The position numbers and the translations under genes were made by a program. From a virus, in IMG/VR virus record IMGVR_UViG_3300028030_000010, positions 1-64,000 of that record: DNA of 64,000 nucleotides; one strand, given 5' to 3'. Shown one piece after another: positions 59,326 through 64,000 of this stretch. The notes under the pieces were generated by a model that saw only the letters and a program-made list of their open reading frames with translations, was not told where the DNA came from and searched no databases. Every line of letters starts with the position of its first letter. The stretch's first letter is position 1.

Positions 59326-62300
59326 CTATTGTTCGTTAAATATAAGTTTTACTCCTGTATTATACAATACATCAGGGGTTATTCGTAATACAACTTGCTT
59401 ATTAGATGCATCTATGTAATAATGGTTATTATATCCCGAATTAGAACTATCAGTTCTGTAAATTTTGAAACCATCTCCTAAAACGGATGCAACAGGATAG
59501 TGTTTGTTTTTTGTTACAGCTTTAGCTTTTACTTCAAAAGGCTCTATTTTGTAATTAGTGATATATACACCTTTATCAAAATAATTTTCAGCACCTATTA
59601 TCAACTCTAAGTCATTAACTCCAATAGGTGAGCCATTAGCATCATACAAATCAAGCTTTGTTCCGTCCGCTTTTCTAATAGCATTTTTTAACTGTTCTAA
59701 TTCTATTTTAAAATCTATAGGATTACCTAATCCAGAAGAACTCACCGTAACAGGTAATTCTTTTGTATCTGGATTTACATAAATTTTATTATAAAAATTA
59801 TGGTTTTGTTTTAATTCATCCACTTCTTCTTTCGTAAATGCATTTGCCAATAACTCTCCCAATGAGTCGTCATATAAGCCATCTATTACCCCATACTTAT
59901 AAATTAAAGTCTTTTTAAATCTAAAACCTGTTTTTATTTTGTTTGCAGTATAAGCAACAATTGCTCCCTCTAAGTCCACAGCTAAACTAATGCTTCCAGG
60001 AATAAAATCTTCACCAGGGTTAGCAGCTTCAATACATACAGGTGAAGCGATAGAACCAGGGCTATCAAGAGGAGCACCGCTTTTACTTACACCTTGTTGA
60101 CCTAAATTAAATTGTGAGCTGTCAATCGAAATGTCTAAATCAACAAAATCAAAATCTAAATTTAACTGTTGAGTAGCCATAGTTAGAGGATTTGGGAAAA
60201 AACTAGTTAAAGGAATACTTACTGAAGGTTGCCCAACAGATGAATTTGGCTTAGAAGTTAATGATTTTGCTAACGCTCCAAATTTCAATTCATATATAAA
60301 GCTGAAATCAAAATTATCTACATTTGTATCGATTTTTTTATTGCTTATGTTATCTAATTTTGTATCCACTTTTATCTTTAATTTATTTACTTTAATGTAA
60401 TATTCTTGTTTATCATCGTTATTATCAACCGAAGCCGTTAAACCTGTAGTGGTATAAAATGCTTTGTTTTCTAGATCAATAAAAGATATATCTGTTTCTT
60501 CATATAAAGTAGCAATATAACCTTTTTCTTTTTTATAAAACACCGGCAAATCATTTATATCTACAGTTATATCTAAGTCAGTTATATCGGGAACTAAGTA
60601 ATAAAATCCTACTACATCTGAAGACAACCCTTCCTGTTGAGTTTTTGAATCAACAGGTTTGTCCCCACTATTTCCTGGAACATAAATAAAAGTCCAAAAA
60701 GCATTATTTTTCAAAAACTCATTATCACATTTAACATTATCTCTGGTACCAATGTTGCTGTTATCGAACAAATCAAAAGCATATCTCATGTCAATACCTT
60801 TGTCAACAAGGGAACCATCGCTAGTAAACACCTTTCTAAAACTAGATATGTCAATTGACTTAGATGCATCAAAGTTTCTATCCATAAAAGTGTATTCTTT
60901 GTCAGAATAATAATCATCTATAGCTGATTGTAATTGACTTATCGCATCATCTAGAATTATGTTTTTTAATATAAATTCATCACTAATGCTGATAGACATA
61001 GAATTGAGGATCTCACTATTCCCGCAATTAGAAAATTTTATTATTGTTTCAGAAAGCAAAACATTGTGTATTTTTTTTATTTCATCCAAAATATTTGAGC
61101 TAGATGTTGCACTACAAGGATTGTGTTCAGTTATAGTAGCTATCATATCATTTGATAAATTTTTAATTTCTACAGCTTCTATAATTTGAGAGATATCTAC
61201 ATAAATAGGCCTATCTTTTATTCCTTTTAAAAGACTTAAAGTTATTATAACAGACGCTAAATCTTTAGAAATCATACAATCATTACACACATAATATCTC
61301 TTTGTTAAAGAACCTAATATTTTTTGATAAATAAATAGAAATTCTTTATTATTAACAGCTCTATTTGAAGAAAATACAGAATATTGTTCTATGTCATTTT
61401 TTAATCCTTTTAATTTCACAGCAATATCTTCAAATAAATTTACAATAGGTTCTATGTTTTGGATGCACTTACCAGCATACACAGGAAAAGACATCATATA
61501 TTCTCTCTTTTCTCTATTACTTACCATAAACATTGGAGAAAATAATGTAAGTTGTGATTCTAAATCCATATAAACAGGGATAATTAAATTGTATTGATAA
61601 TTAGTTTTAAACGTATAATAAAAATTAGGTGAATTCAACAAAAATATTTCTTTAAGGCGAACATATGTTGGAATTGTTAAATAATATTTTGCATTTATTT
61701 TAGTTGGAGCAAACAAAGACGGGGAAAGCAAAATAAATTGATTAATAGATACAGGTTGAGATTTTTTAATGTTTATGATGTTCTGTAAAAAATCTATAGT
61801 TGGATATTCAATCAAATTAACAAGTTTACATATTTTTTCAAAAACCCTACCAAATGAGTCTTTTTTGAAATCTATGATAATTCCAGCAACATTTGCTATT
61901 TGCAAAAATTCCTCTTTCTCGGCAGGAGATAAAATTTTGTGAAAATAATTTTTTGCTAACAAAGCAGCATCTAGCTCTTGATTAGTTACGTTAGTAGTTA
62001 TAAGCTTTTTAAATGCATAATGATTAACTACAGATTTAGTGCTACCATAAAAAGATTCAGAATAACCATATTCTGATTCAATCATTAAATCATTTTTTAA
62101 ATAAGCATTTAGATCACACAATGTTTTGTAAAGTTTTTCAAAATCATCAAAATTTGATAAATCTAAGCTATTTATTTTTAGTATTCTATTTTTTACAATC
62201 GTTTCAACTTCTTTAATCGTGAGCACAGAATTGTCAGTTATTTCACTTTCTCTATTTATTGTAATAGAAGTTGCATTTTTTTCTGTTAAAGAAATAAACT

Positions 62301-63105
62301 CGTTTCCTTTTTTAACCAAAGATGCTTTGTTGATAGGAGAATTTAAAGATGGATTTTTGATTTTCAATTTTACGCTTTCTGTTTTTAACGGCAAATAATC
62401 TTTTAAGCTTAATACAGTAGACACCAATTTTTCTTTATTAAAATCATTTTGATATTCTTCCAACATAAGATCATCAAAAGTTAGCTCTTGCAAATATAAA
62501 GCTTTAATTTCATCTTTTGAGATGCTTAAAACATAACTTTTGTTTTTATTTATAAAAAAGGTTGATAGCTCTTCTATATTTATTAGACCATTTACTGATG
62601 TGTTTATCGTTGTGTTTTTTACATCAAGTTCATCTATAACGACATCACTTCCTTTCTCAAAACCAATCTTGCTTGCTTCTTCTTTTGTCAACAAGTTGGT
62701 ATTAGGGATGCTTGCTTTATCTAAAACAATAGAGAAAAAATGTTTATATTTAATATATTTATTGTCTTCTAACCATTGTTTTATCTCCTGAAAAGATAAA
62801 GGAGTATATTCAGTTGTTTCTGCATTTTGTAGTTTGTTAATATTATCGAAAACAAATTCAACATGTTCGAAATTAAAAATTTCACATATAATAGCGTTAT
62901 TGATTTTTCTTACTTTAAAATAACCAGAAACTCCATTAGAGTTTATGTTTTTTTTATCTAAGGCATCAAAATTTGTATTTATGTTTTCTGATATTTCAAT
63001 ACTTAAATTAAGCAAGAAATTGTTGTTATAAAACAAGTTTTCAAAAGGAGCATTTATAGAATGAAAACTAACAGTATCCTCATACTTTAGAGGAGTTCTT
63101 AACAT
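59326..63105 (-). CDS. Large unknown virion-type protein, 1259 aa
   Basis: I place the start at the ATG ending at 63105 (MLRTPLKYEDT), with AAAAAAGGATCC upstream; a longer frame has no such site. The protein is rich in Asn, Lys, Ser and Ile. The first 800 residues are mixed helix and strand, and the last 400 are beta-rich with DFDFVDLDISIDSS and Ig-like segments, ending LIFNEQ. Two transposed phrases (TYVRLKEIFLLNSPNFYYTFKT and PVYMDLESQLTLFSPMFMVS) suggest a tandem repeat. Large baseplate or fibre protein by size and place; not recognised. Confidence 0.6.
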   Translation of the reverse strand: MLRTPLKYEDTVSFHSINAPFENLFYNNNFLLNLSIEISENINTNFDALDKKNINSNGVSGYFKVRKINNAIICEIFNFEHVEFVFDNINKLQNAETTEYTPLSFQEIKQWLEDNKYIKYKHFFSIVLDKASIPNTNLLTKEEASKIGFEKGSDVVIDELDVKNTTINTSVNGLINIEELSTFFINKNKSYVLSISKDEIKALYLQELTFDDLMLEEYQNDFNKEKLVSTVLSLKDYLPLKTESVKLKIKNPSLNSPINKASLVKKGNEFISLTEKNATSITINRESEITDNSVLTIKEVETIVKNRILKINSLDLSNFDDFEKLYKTLCDLNAYLKNDLMIESEYGYSESFYGSTKSVVNHYAFKKLITTNVTNQELDAALLAKNYFHKILSPAEKEEFLQIANVAGIIIDFKKDSFGRVFEKICKLVNLIEYPTIDFLQNIINIKKSQPVSINQFILLSPSLFAPTKINAKYYLTIPTYVRLKEIFLLNSPNFYYTFKTNYQYNLIIPVYMDLESQLTLFSPMFMVSNREKREYMMSFPVYAGKCIQNIEPIVNLFEDIAVKLKGLKNDIEQYSVFSSNRAVNNKEFLFIYQKILGSLTKRYYVCNDCMISKDLASVIITLSLLKGIKDRPIYVDISQIIEAVEIKNLSNDMIATITEHNPCSATSSSNILDEIKKIHNVLLSETIIKFSNCGNSEILNSMSISISDEFILKNIILDDAISQLQSAIDDYYSDKEYTFMDRNFDASKSIDISSFRKVFTSDGSLVDKGIDMRYAFDLFDNSNIGTRDNVKCDNEFLKNNAFWTFIYVPGNSGDKPVDSKTQQEGLSSDVVGFYYLVPDITDLDITVDINDLPVFYKKEKGYIATLYEETDISFIDLENKAFYTTTGLTASVDNNDDKQEYYIKVNKLKIKVDTKLDNISNKKIDTNVDNFDFSFIYELKFGALAKSLTSKPNSSVGQPSVSIPLTSFFPNPLTMATQQLNLDFDFVDLDISIDSSQFNLGQQGVSKSGAPLDSPGSIASPVCIEAANPGEDFIPGSISLAVDLEGAIVAYTANKIKTGFRFKKTLIYKYGVIDGLYDDSLGELLANAFTKEEVDELKQNHNFYNKIYVNPDTKELPVTVSSSGLGNPIDFKIELEQLKNAIRKADGTKLDLYDANGSPIGVNDLELIIGAENYFDKGVYITNYKIEPFEVKAKAVTKNKHYPVASVLGDGFKIYRTDSSNSGYNNHYYIDASNKQVVLRITPDVLYNTGVKLIFNEQ

Positions 63106-63121
63106 AAAGGATCCTTTTTTG

Positions 63122-63136
63122 TCTAATTTTAACATA
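63122..63136 (-). promoter_or_regulatory. Extended -10 promoter (minus strand)
   Basis: On minus this reads TATGTTAAAATTAGA, with TAAAAT at 63126-63131, 20 bases before the ATG of the 1259-residue protein. It is divergent from the promoter at 63152. Confidence 0.6.
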
Positions 63137-63143
63137 TTTGAAT

Positions 63144-63160
63144 GTTTTTGATATAATTTA
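63144..63160 (+). promoter_or_regulatory. Extended -10 promoter
   Basis: GTTTTTGATATAATTTA, with TATAAT at 63152-63157, 20 bases before the start codon at 63178. Confidence 0.7.
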
Positions 63161-63177
63161 CAAAAAAAAGAGAGCGC

Positions 63178-64000
63178 ATGTATACAATAAGTCAAATAAT
63201 AGATTTGTACAAAAGCATTGATCCTTTCGTTATAAAAGAAACAGAAAAAAAAGTAAAAGAAGAATTATTTAATGATATAGAAGAAATTTCATCACTAAAT
63301 GAACAAGAAATAGATTTTATAATTAGACCTGTAGTAGCTTCTCTTTTAATGTCAGAAATAACAAAAAACAATATTCAAAGCATTAGTTCTATTAATGGAA
63401 TAATAGAGAGCAAACTGTCAGATAATGACAAATATTTGGCTCTAAAAAAATATGCTATTAACTTAGGGTTGACTCCCGTATCAAGAACATGGCAATCTTT
63501 GCTTAAAGAAATTGTTTACTTTATAAAAAACAATTGGAGCTCATTAAAAACGCCTATAATAAACGAAATATTTAATGCCAGTGAAGTCCCAATTTATAAA
63601 ATATATATCGCAGATTCAAACTCTAATGAAATGATTAGAAACAAATTACCTTTAACGAGATTTCCAAGTAATCTTTTAAATAATTTCACAAAAGGGTCTA
63701 ACAATAGAAGTTCTCTTTTAAATAATGCATATTCTAGAAAGGATGTAGAAGAGTTTTTGTTAGCAAAAAATGCTACCACTGTGTCTTTACCAAATTTTAT
63801 AGATGTTTATATGTTATTTGATGTGGTTAATAAAACAATCAAAGTAAAAAAAACAAACAATTTTTACCTTTTGCCAGAAGATATGTATATAAACGTAAAA
63901 CACAAACAAAAACAAATTGGAATACAAAATCAAGATAATGATTTTTTTTATGGCATTACAAATAGACCTGTCAATATTTATGTAGTTGACGGAGAAGAAG
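63178..64000 (+). CDS. Unknown virion-type protein, 3' end outside the window
   Basis: Open from ATG at 63178 to the right edge (274 codons), with own promoter. The start is MYTISQIIDLYKSIDPFVIKE; helical for the first 100 residues (IIRPVVASLLMSEITKNNIQ, LKEIVYFIKNNW), then mixed. The layout of a helical start and a later beta-rich part resembles baseplate wedge proteins, but no motif confirms this. The end of the gene is not visible. Confidence 0.65.
   Translation, partial: MYTISQIIDLYKSIDPFVIKETEKKVKEELFNDIEEISSLNEQEIDFIIRPVVASLLMSEITKNNIQSISSINGIIESKLSDNDKYLALKKYAINLGLTPVSRTWQSLLKEIVYFIKNNWSSLKTPIINEIFNASEVPIYKIYIADSNSNEMIRNKLPLTRFPSNLLNNFTKGSNNRSSLLNNAYSRKDVEEFLLAKNATTVSLPNFIDVYMLFDVVNKTIKVKKTNNFYLLPEDMYINVKHKQKQIGIQNQDNDFFYGITNRPVNIYVVDGEE

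Noticed and set aside
1-64000. tRNA genes, insertion sequences, integrase or attachment sites
   Set aside because: I looked for cloverleaf-type GC-rich islands, terminal inverted repeats and recombinase motifs and saw none; the only GC-rich island is the structured RNA at 44.9-45.1 kb.

Overview
This window is about 64 kb of a very AT-rich tailed-phage genome (roughly 30% GC by eye) using the standard bacterial code. It is a myovirus: a tail sheath, a small tail tube protein, a frameshifted tail-assembly chaperone pair, a 1064-residue tape measure protein, baseplate-hub candidates, a portal, a large terminase and a major capsid protein are all present. About half of the genes are virion-type proteins I cannot name. 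No tRNA, integrase, replication or host chromosomal gene is visible. The host cannot be fixed from sequence alone. The promoters (extended -10 without a recognisable -35) and the base composition would suit an AT-rich host such as a member of the Campylobacterota, but this is only a suggestion.

Layout. 1-6.8 kb: unknown virion-type genes, then two small glycine-rich membrane-type proteins, the second needing a -1 frameshift. 6.8-13.5 kb: terminase, a capsid-decoration candidate, the major capsid protein and unknown genes. 13.5-19.0 kb: small minus-strand genes (one HU/IHF-like), a beta-helix protein and a second protein sharing its C-terminus GAKIYL, and a minus-strand operon holding a sigma-factor-like protein. 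19.0-27 kb: fibre/baseplate-type genes, a GNAT acetyltransferase and the C-terminal half of an RNA polymerase beta' subunit. 27-31 kb: large unknown proteins and one with an NETPAE tandem repeat. 31-45 kb: the tail morphogenesis block (terminator candidate, sheath, tube, spike, chaperones G and GT, tape measure, hub). 44.9-45.1 kb: a compact structured RNA with an embedded hydrophobic mini-ORF and a terminator. 45-48.5 kb: minus-strand virion-type genes. 48.5-51.8 kb: lysis region, with a minus-strand operon holin - membrane protein - response regulator - membrane histidine kinase, and a divergent GH108 endolysin. 51.8-57.5 kb: minus-strand operon ending in a 1437-residue fusion of RNAP beta with the N-terminal part of beta'. 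57.5-63.1 kb: portal and a 1259-residue unknown protein. 63.2 kb to the end: start of another gene.

How the parts fit. The phage encodes a bacterial-type multisubunit RNA polymerase divided inside beta': one chain carries all of beta plus beta' through the catalytic DYDGD motif, and a second chain about 26 kb away on the other strand carries the bridge helix, second zinc site and trigger loop. Together they are colinear with complete beta plus beta', minus the first zinc finger. A divergent sigma-like protein is also encoded. Many transcription units start with a near-identical TTTGnTATAATT element 20-30 bases before an AAAAAGGA ribosome-binding site, so a uniform late-promoter class is likely, read by the host or the phage polymerase. 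The most unusual system is the lysis operon, where a complete two-component signalling pair is co-transcribed with the holin, which suggests that lysis timing responds to a signal at the membrane.
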